The notes under the pieces: generated by a model
Told to the model about the DNA's origin: nothing
Database searches by the model: none
What the model saw: the letters and a program-made list of their open reading frames with translations, nothing else
Shown here: one piece after another, positions 10,896 to 21,781 of the stretch
Numbering within the stretch: position 1 is the first letter of the stretch
How the letters are laid out: the number at the start of each line of letters is the position of its first letter
DNA from: Cervus elaphus
Taxonomy: Eukaryota; Chordata; Mammalia; Artiodactyla; Cervidae
Direction: 5' to 3'
DNA: 64,000 nt
Assembly (NCBI RefSeq): GCF_910594005.1
Contig: NC_057848.1
Location: forward strand, 135,914,155 to 135,978,154
Program-made: the position numbers and the translations under genes

Positions 10896-11340
10896 ACCAG
10901 CTGTGCCTCTGCCTCAGGACCTTTGCACTGGCTGTTCCTTCTGCCTGGAATGCTTTTACCTTAGATATCTACATGGCTCACTCTCATGCTTCCTTCAGGT
11001 CTTGCTCCAATGCTGCCCCACCAGAGATGTCCTCCCCATCCATTCAACTTAAGATCTTAGGCCTGTCTTATCTCTATCCTTCTCTCCCATGCCCTGCTTT
11101 AATTCTCTCCGTAGCCCTTATGGCCTCTTGACATATGGCATATATTTACTAGTTTGTTTACCATCTAGTGCCTTCACTGGAGTATAGGCCCCGAGGGAGC
11201 AGGTTTGTTCACTACTGCAGTCCCAGTGTCTACAACAGTGACTTGCACCTTGTAGGTGTTCAATAAATATTGAATGAGTGGACAGATTCCAGTCCTAACT
11301 CTTGAGGCAAGACATACAACAGCACCTTAATTCAACAGAC

Positions 11341-11562
11341 CAGGGAGCAGCCAACTTTTTCTGCAAAGGACCAGATAGTAAATTTTAGGTTTTGTGAGCC
11401 ATACAATCTCTACTACAAGTACTAAACTCTTCCATTATAGCCTAAAAGCAGTCATCACTAATGTTGAAACAGATGGGCATGGTTATGTCCAAATAAAATT
11501 TTAATTATAAAAACAGGTGATAGGCCAGATTTGGCCCACGACCCATAATTTGCCAACCCCTG
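11341..11562. mobile_element. hAT-type non-autonomous DNA transposon
   Basis: Imperfect terminal inverted repeats: CAGGGAGCAGCCAACTTT at the left and TTTGCCAACCCCTG at the right. Interior GGACCAGATAGTAAATTTTA and AGGCCAGATTTGGCCCACGA match a widespread mammalian hAT element of about 220 bp. I could not identify an 8-bp target duplication. Confidence 0.75.
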
Positions 11563-11589
11563 ATTTAGCAACAAAAATGCCCTCCACAG

Positions 11590-11730
11590 TCAAAAGTGTG
11601 GTTCAAACATGTGAAGCTCAGAGAAGTTGAGTGGCTGTTCTAAGGTCACACAGCATGCTGGAGGCAAAGTGGGGTAAAGAACCCAGATCTCCTGATTTTC
11701 GATCAGGGCTCAGGTTACCCAAGTTGCCTC
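11590..11730 (-). mobile_element. MIR SINE fragment
   Basis: Antisense MIR core: GCTCAGAGAAGTTGAGTGGC, then AAGGTCACACAGCATGCTGG. Old and diverged. Confidence 0.75.
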
Positions 11731-12275
11731 CCTGTGGGCCACTTGGGGAAGGCCAGAGAAAATACTAACATAGAGCTCAGCTGAGAAGCTTCCATTAGCA
11801 GCATGGGAAGCTCGTATTAAGAGCTAATTGTGTTAGGTGTTAATTGCACCCAGTGTCAGGTGTTGGTATCACTGGCCTTAAATTGCTATTAAGAGATGGA
11901 GTGGGAAGGAGAGGCTGAAGGATTGGGACAAAGGTCAGGGGCCAAGAAAACAGGGTTGTTGCAGCTTGGGTCTAGGAAGCAGTCTCTGAGATGGAGTTTA
12001 AGGTACAGAACAATAAAACTAGGGAGGACCCTTGAGACTGACCCTTGATTTTCCCCTCCCCTGGAAGGGAGGTGGAGAAAACAGGAGTGGGCAGGAGAAG
12101 TTGATGTGCAATACAGACTCCCAAACAGCCTTGGCTAATGCCCCACGGAGCTCTGGAGCTAAAGGATGGTCCATTGGACGGGTCCTCAGTTGGGCTGAGA
12201 TGGTGAGGCCTCCCTATTTCTGCACCAATCAGTCACACGGGTAAGAACCATGACCTTAGGGGAGACACTCGCTCT
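11731..12275. other. Unassigned sequence, no gene seen
   Basis: Unique by eye. A local repeat of TTAGGTGTTAATTG/TCAGGTGTTGGTAT occurs at 11830-11870. No exon supported. Confidence 0.45.
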
Positions 12276-12285
12276 AAAAGACTGA

Positions 12286-12512
12286 TATGTGTGCATGCTA
12301 AGTCGCTTCGGTCATGTCTGACTCTTTCCAACCCTATGAACTGTAGCTTGCCAGGCTCCTCTGTTCATGGGATTCTCCAGGCAAGAATACGGGAGTGGGT
12401 TGCCATGCTCTCCTCCAGGGGATCTTCCCGACCCAAGGATCAAATCCATGTTTCTCAGGTCTCCCGCATTAGCAGGCAGGATCTTTACCACTAGCGCCAC
12501 CTGGGAAGCCCC
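12286..12512 (-). mobile_element. Bov-tA SINE
   Basis: Antisense copy from GCATGCTAAGTCGCTTCGGT to GCCACCTGGGAAGCCCC. Target-site duplication AAAAGA(C/T)TGA at 12276-12285 and 12513-12522. Confidence 0.95.
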
Positions 12513-12769
12513 AAAAGATTGACAGTCAAAGGCTATTTGCTGACACCACTTCCAGAGGCTGGGGCAGCAAGTCCTTCCTTCCTGAAAAAGGCTCTGGTCA
12601 GTATACCCTGCTATCCACTGCAGGGGTTAAGAGAGAAAAAGCAGAAGTACTAATGGGAAATTGGAAGGGGAAAGAAAAATAACTCACACAAGCCATAGCT
12701 AGGGCCATGGTCATCCACAGCCTTTGCATTTGGAATAGAAGTGCTCTACCTTCACTTTACCTGTTAGGA

Positions 12770-13165
12770 TTCAATTTGGCAGTGAGTGATAGCAAACCCC
12801 AAATAATGGTGGCTTCAACACAGTAGAAGTAGATTTCTGTCAATGAAGCTGGAGTTACATAGCCCAAGGCTGTTGAAGTAGTCTCACAAAGTTGTCAGAG
12901 ACTCACGCTTCTTCCAGCTTTTTGATCTACCCTCTTTAGCGCGTAAGTGCACTTTGTGGTTCAAGATGGTGGCAAAAGTGCCAGCCATTACCTCTGCAGG
13001 CCAACAAGCAACAGGAAGGAGGGAGAGATGAAGAAGGCATGGCTTTTCCATTTAAGGACATCTCCTGGAAGCCACACAGGGCAACTTAATCCCATTGACC
13101 AACAAATTTAGTCACATGGCCAGCCCTAGCTGGAAAGGAGTTTGGGACATGTAGATTTTATTCTA
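12770..13165 (-). mobile_element. Ancient interspersed repeat, family uncertain
   Basis: Resembles a common mammalian medium-reiterated element: CAAACCCCAAATAATGGTGG near the start, GTTCAAGATGGTGGCAAAAG in the middle and AGTCACATGGCCAGCCCTAG near the end. Class (LTR or DNA) not decided. Confidence 0.5.
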
Positions 13166-13384
13166 GATGACTTTTTTTTTCTTCAACCAAAAGTCTGGAA
13201 AGAGTGTAGGACAGTTATTGGTAGGATGTACGCAGTGTCTGCTTCATACTGAGAAACTCTTCATCTTTAAAGATCAACTCTCAGAAAAACCTTCAAGGCC
13301 CCTTACCCCTAATGCCCTCCCCCACGTCCAGCTGGTGGTTTGTACTCTATAATTCCTCAGGACTTTCTCTGGGATTTATCTGTT

Positions 13385-13508
13385 TTTGTATCTTGACTGT
13401 GAACTCTCTGAGGTTGGGGACCTTGCGCTATTCATCTTCTCCCCACAGCATGTAGCACTGAGCCAGCTGTGCATAGTAGGTGCTCCATAAATGCTTGTTG
13501 AGCAAATT
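13385..13508 (+). mobile_element. L2 LINE 3' end
   Basis: GTGAACTCTCTGAGGTTGGG, then GTAGGTGCTCCATAAATGCT and TTGTTGAGC, the diagnostic L2 tail. Confidence 0.85.
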
Positions 13509-15300
13509 CCCGGAAAAATCTAATATGAACCTTAGGAATGTGTTGTATTTGACACCCTTATTCATTCCACCAAAGCTATATTTTTAAAGGGATTAATTAA
13601 TAACTTTCATAAAACTTGATACACTGCTAACGAGTCCTAAGAACCCACGCAATATGAAAAAAAATATGACAGGTAATAGGTGGTTATTGATGACTGAAGA
13701 TTTTCTCAATTTTCTTAAAGTTCAGCTAAATGTAGAATTGTGGCTGGTGTGCTATTCTGATCCATGTTGTTGACGGTTCACAGAAGCACATATTTCACCT
13801 GGAGCCTTGTCACCTGCATCAAAGAGGCATTGGTGAAAGCCTCCAACAATGCCGTTAGCTCCTGTAGGAGGCAAGGGACTGAACCAACCTACCTGGAAAC
13901 ATGCCCCCTGCAGCTCCCCAGGACATGCACCTCTGCCAACTTTGCTGTCTCTCAAGGGAGAAGGGGGGTAACTTGTGACTTCAAGGGGTGAGGGGCCATG
14001 GGAAGAGGTTGTTTTTCAGAAGCCAGGTTCTTCACATAGTGGACACTGTTGTTGCCTTGTCCAGATCCCCTTTATGTGGTTGGTGCACCTGCCCATAGGT
14101 AGGGGCCGGTGTCGGCTATCATCAGTTCACAATTGCCTCTTTCTTGGGGGACTGCTCTCAGTCAATAGGATCCACTTTTCCCAGCGGTATCTGGGAGGTT
14201 ACTCCCTACTCGGGGGTGGGGGAGAGGCACAGCCAGTGACCTCTACCAGGGATGTAAAAGTGTGGACTCTGCTTTCAGGGGAGGGGACAACTCCATGGTG
14301 ACTTTCCTGGTCCTGAGCTCCCTGTGGGAAGAGGGAGAGGTACGGAGCCCAGTTTGTCTCAGTTTCCTTGGGACGGTCAACTTTCATTCTGAAAGTCCAC
14401 ATCCCAAGAAACCTTCCTTCCTGGGCAAACCAGGTCAGTTAATTGCCCCCACCTTCAACTAAGCACATCTCTGTTTCGCTGGTTGACCTCACTCCTGTTC
14501 AGGTTTCTCCGGAGAGCCCGCCTTTAATAAATCGTGTGCACAAGCTCCGCCCCCACTCCAGCCCCGCCCCTTTCCCCCTGATCCTGACCCCTCTGAGTGC
14601 CGGCCAGTTTCCACAAGTGCTGTGGGCTGAGGGCAGGGGCTCCCATACTCATGAAAGGAGTTCACAGCTGAACTGAGCTTTCTGGTTTTCTGGTGACTCA
14701 TCATGCCACTGCTCTTTTCAGACTTTCAACTGGTAGTTGCCCTCATGATCCTGCCTCCAGGTCCTTCTTTATATTCTCCACCCTTGGTGGGCACCAGGCT
14801 TCTGGCGGTCACTCCCACTATGGCCCTTTGATCTTAAATGAAGGCCCTTTCTCTCAGGACACTTGGTTTCTAGAATATTGAATTCTTTTCCTTCAGAGAG
14901 ATGGCCCAGTGTGGAGTGAAGTGCAGGCTGGCTTCTAGCTCTGGCCCAGGGCTAGTCTGTGAACCTCTCTGTGTCAAGTTTCACGATCGCAGAAAAATGG
15001 CTCAGTGGGTTCTGGTGCAGGCCCAGAACTCAACAGAGTCACTTCTGGGCTCTGGGCAGTTTCCTCATCCACAGGGTGACTGGCCTGGATGTTCTCTAAG
15101 GGTGCATCACTCCCATGCATCTACATTTCATTCTGGGTGGGCTTCAGAAGGAGACCATTGTCTTGACTTCTTTGCTTGCCCAGCCTTGCAGCTTACCCCT
15201 GCCTCTTGGAGCTTTCTAGACTTTTCGTATAGGTCAGATCCTCCTCTCCTTTCTCCTGGGCTATTGTGGAACCCCTCACTGGTCCTCTGGCCCCAGGCTT
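13509..15300. other. Unassigned sequence, no gene supported
   Basis: About 1.8 kb. It includes CCGCCCCC/CCCCGCCCC GC-box-like motifs around 14550-14575 but no CpG-island-like stretch. The 168-residue frame at 14901-15407 runs into L2 sequence and shows no domain, so I do not call it. Confidence 0.5.
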
Positions 15301-15490
15301 TTCTCTGGCACATCTTCTTAAAATATCACGCTGCTTATCTACTTCACTCTTTAAGAACTTTCAGTGGTTCCCAATTGGTACAAACCAAAGCCCAAACATA
15401 TTGGTAAGATGCTAAAGGCTCTCCATCTGGGATCCAGCTCCAGGTGTGGCCCTCTTGCACTGCTCATTCCGTGACCTCACCTAGCACCTC
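15301..15490 (+). mobile_element. L2 LINE fragment
   Basis: Matches the L2 block ending ORF2: CACTCTTTAAGAACTTTCAG, GGTTCCCAATTGGTACAAAC and CTCCATCTGGGATCCAGCTC. Confidence 0.65.
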
Positions 15491-16473
15491 TTTGGACCTT
15501 TCTCGGTGAGAGGCCAAATGGGACTTGAAGAAGGATGCTCCATTCTGTGCAGTTTGACCCTGCCCCAAGGGCAGAAAATACGTGGTGCCCAGGTGCTGGA
15601 GAGAAACACCCCTCTGCCCCCTTTCATCACTTTTTTGACACCCAACCCAGAGGGAGAGCCAAGACATGGGTTTCATCCTATCAACAAGTGCCCAGAGGAG
15701 CTGGGTCTAGAATCAGGGAATGAAATGGGATGGAAACTTGCAAAGTCCTTGGAGGGTTGTTTTTTTTTTTTCAGGTCCAGTTCCAAGGCAGGGAGGCGGG
15801 GGGGGGGGGGGGCGTGAAGGGAGGGAGGGAATGGATGTCCCTGAGGAGCCACGGGAGGAATGGAGGGCTAAGTGGCAGCAGATGAGCTTGCACACTGCAG
15901 TCACCTTAGGGAGCAGGCAGCGCTGCAATGAATAGAGACGGGCTGGCTCCGCGTGTCAGGAGCACAGACGGGTTAAACGCGGGGTTAACAGCGACTGAGT
16001 CACCATTTCACCTCCCCTAGGAGAGGAAGACTCAGTCTGCCACCTCAGCCGTAAGGAAAAAAGCCATTTTGATGGTTGGATCTGAGCCACACCGTACATC
16101 AGCAGCTGGCTCGGGAGTGGCGCTGTGGCTGCGTGGGGCTGCGAGTCCTCCCGGGGTGGGGAAGTGATAATAGAGGGCTGTCTGCAGGCTAGTCAGCAAC
16201 TCCCCTCTCCACCTGCAGTCAAGCTTCAGAATCTATTGAGGCTGCAGATGGGGGGTGGGGGCCTGACTCCTCCCTGACTTCCGCCCCTGTCTGGGGAGCA
16301 GGACACATGGGCAATGACAGCTGAACAGGAGACATGGCTGTTTTATTCATCACTGGGTAGATTGATCTTGGCCTGAGATGGCTCCTCCCAGGACCCTTTG
16401 CCCTCCCAGGTTGTGGGTCATTGGCAGCCTTTCCCATTGGACCTTGACTCAGTCTCTTCTGGGCAGAGCTGCC
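15491..16473. other. Unassigned sequence with poly-T and poly-G runs
   Basis: Holds a T13 run near 15760, a G15 run at 15798-15812 and a GGGAGGGAGGG stretch after it. The segment 15940-16160 is fairly CpG-rich. No exon supported. Confidence 0.5.
15798..15812 (+). repeat. Poly-G run (G15)
   Basis: Fifteen consecutive G, followed by CGTGAAGGGAGGGAGGG. Length is likely error-prone in assembly; the tract could form a G-quadruplex. Confidence 0.9.
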
Positions 16474-16671
16474 ATGTCCAGTCGTGTCCGACTCTTTGCG
16501 ACCTCATGGACTATAGCCCACCAGGCTCCTCCATCCATGGAGTTTTCTAGGCAAGAGTACTGGAGTGGGTTGCCATTTCCTTCTCCAGGGGATCTTCCCA
16601 ACCTGGGGATCGAACCCGGGTCTCCCGCATTGCAGGCAGACGCTTTACCGTCTGAGCCACCAGGGAGCCCT
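16474..16671 (-). mobile_element. Bov-tA SINE
   Basis: Antisense, from CCATGTCCAGTCGTGTCCGA to GAGCCACCAGGGAGCCC. Little diverged, with the B box (GATCGAACCCGGG in antisense) intact. Missing the 3'-most bases of the body. Confidence 0.95.
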
Positions 16672-17576
16672 TAAGGAAAGCAGGTCTCATAAAATACAAC
16701 ATGAATGATGTCCCCAAGAGCAACATGGCAGCCCTGCCCATTGGTAACCTGTTCCTTTGGGCATATTTTCTGCACAGGAAGGGCATCACTTGTATCTTTA
16801 AGGAGCCAATTGGTCTTAGGGTCTTGCCCTGGTCTAGCTTGTACATAATTATGAAATAGGAGAAGTTTCCAGCTTCTTCCCCTCCTTGCTTGTCCTCACT
16901 TTGGTGGAGGGTACACCTTACTGTTAGTGTAGGTTCCACCTGCTTTCCCTTATAAAGTAACAATACACCAAAGGGGTAGTTTACATTAGGGCTACAGAAA
17001 GAAAACAGCACACACACACACATTAAAGTATATGTATGTGTAAGTGTATATATAATATGTATATAAAAGTATATATATATATTATTCAATTAACAGGGGA
17101 ATAACTGCATACATCAAAGTCATAGTAATTCACAGTGCATTGTGCTATCTAGTCCCAACTGCTCTTCCTAGTAATGATTTTCATTACTAAGATCCTTACC
17201 CCCCTCAACTCACACAAGCCAGGAAAGTCTCTTTGCTAGATAATTGTCTTCCAGTTTTACCAGAAAGACATTGAGGAGGACTCTGAGGTCTTGTCCCATC
17301 TCAGAGGCCCTTGATTGATTAGTGATGTCTGCCAGGGGTTGGCAGGGAGATTGGGGGCATGTATGCTGTGTAAGTGCCATCCTTATCTTGAAAGGCTCCA
17401 TGTGCCAGACTTGCTCACTTACTTCAGCTCATGCTCAAAGGCTCCTCTTGACCTAGACATCTGCAGGCAATGTCTAAGGAAGTCTGTTCCCTCGAGGACT
17501 GGCCAGATCAGGCCCTCCTCTAACTAGAGACCTTGGTTCCCAACTGTGGTCAGTCCACTGCTGTAAGAGCAGGGAG
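16672..17576. other. Unassigned sequence with CA/TA microsatellite
   Basis: Contains a (CA)n and (TA)n tract at 17009-17083. The 180-residue minus-strand frame at 16547-17089 joins SINE and microsatellite sequence and is not a gene. Confidence 0.5.
17009..17083. repeat. CA/TA microsatellite
   Basis: ACACACACACACACA followed by TATGTATGTGTAAGTGTATA and (TA)n. Compound dinucleotide repeat. Confidence 0.9.
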
Positions 17577-17698
17577 CACTTAGTTGCTTAGTCATGTCTG
17601 ACTCTTTGCGACCCCCATGGACTGTAGCCTGCCAAGCTCGTCTGTTCATGGAATCTTCCAGGCAATAATACTGGAATAGGTTTCCATTTTGTATTCCA
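17577..17698 (-). mobile_element. Bov-tA SINE, partial
   Basis: Antisense BovA body only: TTAGTTGCTTAGTCATGTCT to TACTGGAATAGGTTTCCATT. The tRNA-derived head is missing. The flanking TTCCATTTTGTATTCCAGT suggests a secondary deletion. Confidence 0.9.
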
Positions 17699-18054
17699 GT
17701 AGAGCTGGGAGAAAGAGTTTAATTTCCTTTGGGTTAGGATGAGTCCTTTTCTGATGGGGTCTGAACTAAAAATGGACATTCCATTGGAGGGATGCAAAAA
17801 TGCTATGATATTTCCTGTGAAATACCATTAACATAGCTCCCACACCACCCACCTCCCATTACTGCAGCAACTTAGACACTATTCCAGGTCGATAATTTCA
17901 TGTCTGATATTGAATATGTTACAACAACACTGATCAATAGATGAATTTGAGCTGAGAAATTAATGGCTGACAATGACCTTCATGTGATAGCCTGGGCATA
18001 GAGCATCATGTTGAATGTGCCTTAACTTTCACTATTGGAAACAAAATGAATGTA

Positions 18055-18270
18055 GATTTTATTCAAATGTGAGATAATGATGACAAGTGCACAAATCATA
18101 AGTATACATTTGATGGATTTTCACAAACTGAACATACCCGGATAACCTCACCCAGATCAAGAAATGGACCATAGAAAGTCATATCCTCCAGAGAGCAGAA
18201 TAAGACTTTCCTACCATTCCCACCCCGCCCCTACCACTCCAAGAACACAGATTTTGATATTCTCTCATGG
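18055..18270 (-). mobile_element. Old L1 3'-UTR fragment
   Basis: Matches antisense old L1: TTTTCACAAACTGAACATAC, CACCCAGATCAAGAAATGGA and a C-rich run CATTCCCACCCCGCCCC. Confidence 0.6.
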
Positions 18271-18499
18271 ATGACACTGCATTTGTGGAAGTCTCAGAGT
18301 CAGTACACTGTTGGGGCAAAAGTTTCTGAGATTAGATGTTTTGAAGAGGATAAAAGGAACAGGTTCACTTTACATAAATCACCCCTCTCCCAAGGGGAGA
18401 ATCATCCCTCTCCCCAGGTGGCACATCTCAGTACCAGGAAAGATCCCATCAGCCCATGCTTTCTTCTACAGAAGAAGTGAGAGTATGTGAGTAAACACT

Positions 18500-20400
18500 T
18501 GGCTCCCCTGGCAGTGTGGGATACTGCCACAGAAAGTCACTTCTTTTTTGGTCACACCTAGAATGCAAGGTGAACAGCATAACTAAAAAAGGACCAGGGA
18601 GGAGTTGAAAGAATAGCAGCCAGAGACTGTAAGCTATCATATTCAAGGGAACGCCCATAAGGCTATCAACATATTTCTTAGGAGAGATCTTGCAGGCCAG
18701 GATAGCATGGGCTGATATATTCAAAGTGCTAAAAAGAAAAAAAAAACCAACCAAGAAAACTTCACCCAGCAAAGTTCTCCTTCAGAAATGAAGGAACAAT
18801 AAGATTATCCTAGATAAAGAAAAGCTAAGGAAGTTCATTACCACTAGACCTGCCTTACAAGAAATGCTGAAAGGAGTTAGTCAAGCTGAAATGAAAGGAT
18901 GCTAATTAGTAATGTGAAAACATGAAAATATAAAACCTACTGGTAAAAATAAGTATATAGCCAAAACCAGAGTACCCTAAAATTGTAATCTGGTGGTGTG
19001 CTAATCACTGAAGTATAAAAGTTAAAGGACATAAGTATTAAGAATAACTGTGGCTACAATAATTTGTTAATGGATACACCATATAAAAAGATGTAAAGTG
19101 TGACATCAAAAACATAAAATGTGGGGGGAAAGTGAAAGGGCAGAATTTTTGTATGCCATCAGAGTTAAGTTGTTATCAGCTTACAATAGATTTTTATAAC
19201 TCTAAGATGTTTTATGTAATCCCCATGGTAACCACAAAGCAAAACCCTACAGTAGATACACAAAAGATGAAAAGAGGGGAATCAAAGCATACCACTATAG
19301 AAAAAGGTATCAGATTCACAAAGGAAGATGGTAAGAGGGGAAGAAAGGAACACAGGGACTATAAAACAACCAGAAAACAATTAAGAAGATGGTATTAGGA
19401 GGTTCTTAAGTACCAGTAATTATTTCAAGTGTAAATGGATTAATTTCTCAAATCAAAAGACACAGAGCAGCTGAATGGATAAAAAAATAATGCCCAACTA
19501 TATATATATGCTGCCTGCAAGAGACTCATTCAAGTTTAAGAACACACACATAGGCTAAAACTGAAGGGATGGAAAAAGATATTCCATGCAAATAAAAACC
19601 AAAAGAGAGCAAGGGTAGCTATACTCACATGTGTAGCTATACTCACACACACAAATACACACACAGGAAAATTATTCAGTCATGGGAAAGAAGGAAATCC
19701 TGCCATTTGCAACAACATGATTAAACCTGGACACTAGGTTTACTGAGTGAAACAAGTCAAATACTGGATGATCTCATGTGAAATCTTTAAGAAAAAAGTC
19801 GAACTCATAGAAACAGAGAATAGAATGGTGGTTACCAGCGGTGAGAGGTAGGGAAAATGAGGAGATGCTGGTCAAAGGGTACAAGCCTTTTAGTTATGAG
19901 ATGAGTAAGTTCTGGAGGTCGAATGTACAGCATGGTGACTATAGTTAATGATACTGTATTGTATACTTGAAATTTGCTAAGAGAGTAGATTTTAAGCGTT
20001 CTCATTACACACACAAGGCAGATAACTGTGTGAGATGACGGATGTGTTAATTAACCTGATTGAGTAATCATTCACAAAGTATATGTATATCGAATCACCA
20101 CAGTGTACTCTAAATATATATAATTTTATTTGTCAAGTATGCCTCATATGGGCTTCCCAGGTGGTGCTAGTGATAAAGAACCCACCTGCCAAAGCAGGAG
20201 ACTTAAGAGACATGGGTTCCATCCCTGGGTGGGGAAGATCCCCTGAGGGGAGGGCATGGCAACCCACTCCAGTATTCTTGCTTGGGAAATTCCAAGAGTA
20301 GAGGAGCCTAGCAGGCTACAATCCATAGGTTTGCAAAGAGTTGGACACAAATGAGGCGACTTAGCTCGCACATCTCAATAAAGCTAGAAGATAAAAAAAC
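18500..20400 (+). mobile_element. Old L1 (L1M/HAL1-like) with nested SINE
   Basis: Sense old L1: CTGCCTTACAAGAAATGCTG, GACACAGAGCAGCTGAATGG, GATATTCCATGCAAATAAAA and the 3' end CATGGTGACTATAGTTAATG, resuming after the SINE as CTCAATAAAGCTAGAAG plus A-run. Most of ORF2 seems absent, as in HAL1-type elements, but this needs an alignment. No intact frame. Confidence 0.8.
20150..20371 (+). mobile_element. Bov-tA SINE nested in old L1
   Basis: Starts GGGCTTCCCAGGTGGTGCTA (the variant head with GTGCTAGTG) and ends GAGTTGGACACAAATGAGGC. L1 sequence continues on both sides (GTCAAGTATGCCTCAT before, CTCAATAAAGCTAG after). Confidence 0.95.
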
Positions 20401-20429
20401 CATGACCAGTGCATTGGGGTTGTTTTCCG

Positions 20430-21190
20430 AGTGGGCGTGGTCAAATTGTTCTGAAATGAATGTTCTTTGCACATGTCTTGGTGAGCATATGGATGCATTG
20501 CAGTGAGTATATACTTAAGAGTAGGATTGTTAGGTCACAGGGTATGCTGATATTTAGTTTTTAGGTGAACTTTTCAAAATTATTAAAACATTGAAAAATA
20601 AGAAACATTCCAAACACAGAAAATTATGGGAAGTAATATGAAACACCCATGAACCTACCACAGAGGTTGGATGAATTTAATATTTTGCCACATGTCCTTC
20701 ATTTCTCTTTCATATATTAAACAATACAAATTCCTAAATACAGCTGACCCTTGAACAACATGGATTTGAACTGCCTGGGTCCACTTATATGTGGGTTTTT
20801 TTCAATAGTAAATACTGTAGTACTACACCATCCATGTTGGTTGAATCTGCAGATGAAGAACTGTGAGTACGGAGGGATCTCAGATACATAGGGCAGACTC
20901 TAAGTTATACTCGGATTTTTGACTGTGAGGAGGGTCCATGCCCCTACCCCTGTGTTGTTCAAGGGTCCACTGTACAGTGAAAAACCCCTCTCCTTCCCTC
21001 CCTGCTTTCCTCCCCTCAGGGGTTGGTGTGTTTTAGACATGTACTACAGAGGTATGTACCCATAAACCACATACATCATTGTTTTGAATGTTTTTAAATT
21101 TTACAAAAGGTGGAAGCATCTTTCCATACCCTACTGAAACTTACTTTTATTCACTCAACATTGTTTGCCATAGCAAAGCAGTGGAAATCT
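20430..21190 (-). mobile_element. Old L1 3' fragments, antisense
   Basis: GAGTAGGATTGTTAGGTCAC, GAAACATTCCAAACACAGAA and CCCATGAACCTACCACAGAG are antisense old L1 blocks. The fragment is split by the DNA transposon at 20741-20972. Confidence 0.6.
20741..20972. mobile_element. Tigger-like (TcMar) non-autonomous DNA transposon
   Basis: 20-base terminal inverted repeats CAGCTGACCCTTGAACAACA and TGTTGTTCAAGGGTCCACTG (inverted, two mismatches) are flanked by TA on each side (20739-20740, 20973-20974), the target duplication of Tc1/mariner elements. Interior GAACTGCCTGGGTCCACTTA fits a MER2-like Tigger MITE. Confidence 0.92.
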
Positions 21191-21343
21191 TAACATCTGT
21201 AATAGAAGGCATATTCCATTGACAGAAGTAAATCAACACATATCAACACGTATAAATATAGAACACATGATGTGTGCCTTGATATGGAATTTTTGGTACT
21301 TTGACAGGCTAGGTGTGAGAGGTGGGTGAGAGAGACTGCACGG

Positions 21344-21440
21344 ATGTGTCTGTGTTTGTGTGTGTGTGTGTGTGAGTATATAAGATTGTGTGGGTGTGTA
21401 TGTGATTGTGTATGTGTGTATGTGAGCCCTTGCATGTGAG
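21344..21440. repeat. TG-rich microsatellite
   Basis: (TG)n with interruptions, including GTGTGTGTGTGTGTGTG and later GTATGTGTGTATGTGAG. Confidence 0.9.
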
Positions 21441-21574
21441 TTCAGTGTTCAGTGCACTGCCCTTTGGAGGTTCGCTTACTCTGGGAGCTTAAAATGCCAA
21501 GTGTCTCAGAGACTGGGATGGCTAGGCACAGACACCCACTCAAACCAGGCCAGACTCAAAGGGAGAACTGTCAT

Positions 21575-21764
21575 GAGACAAGTGCTCGGGCCTGGTGCAC
21601 TGGGAAGACCCAAGGGAATCAGGTGGAGAGGGAGGTGGGAGGGGGGATCGGGATGGGGAATACATGTAAAACCATGGCTGATTCATGTCAATGTATGACA
21701 AAACCCACTGCAATGTTGTAAAGTAATTAGCCTCCAACTAATAAAAATAAATGGAAAAAAAAAA
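21575..21764 (+). mobile_element. L1 3' tail, severely 5'-truncated
   Basis: About 190 bases of ruminant L1 3'-UTR, from GAGACAAGTGCTCGGGCCTG to GTAATTAGCCTCCAACTAAT and poly-A. Target-site duplication AAAGGGAGAA(C/T)TGTCAT is at 21558-21574 and 21765-21781. It is nearly identical to the end of the L1 at 3094-4257. The 89-residue frame is L1 3'-UTR, not a protein. Confidence 0.97.
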
Positions 21765-21781
21765 AAAGGGAGAATTGTCAT

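Larger units (their letters stand above)
9950..11285 (+). mobile_element. L2 LINE 3' part, split by a younger L1
   Basis: Left part 9950-10158 carries an L2 ORF2-end block (ACAATGCCCTGCAAGACCCT). The right part from 10866 continues with GGACCTTTGCACTGGCTGTT, TTCTGCCTGGAATGC and the L2 ending GTGTTCAATAAATATTGAAT. The two halves join at the L1 target-site duplication. Non-coding fossil. Confidence 0.9.

Noticed and set aside
14540..14580. GC-box-like cluster (CCGCCCCC, CCCCGCCCC)
   Set aside because: Isolated, without CpG-island context or an adjoining open frame; not enough for a promoter call.
14901..15407. 168-residue plus-strand frame
   Set aside because: The 3' third reads through an L2 fragment and no domain is recognisable.
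16547..17089. 180-residue minus-strand frame
   Set aside because: Made of CA/TA microsatellite at one end and Bov-tA at the other.
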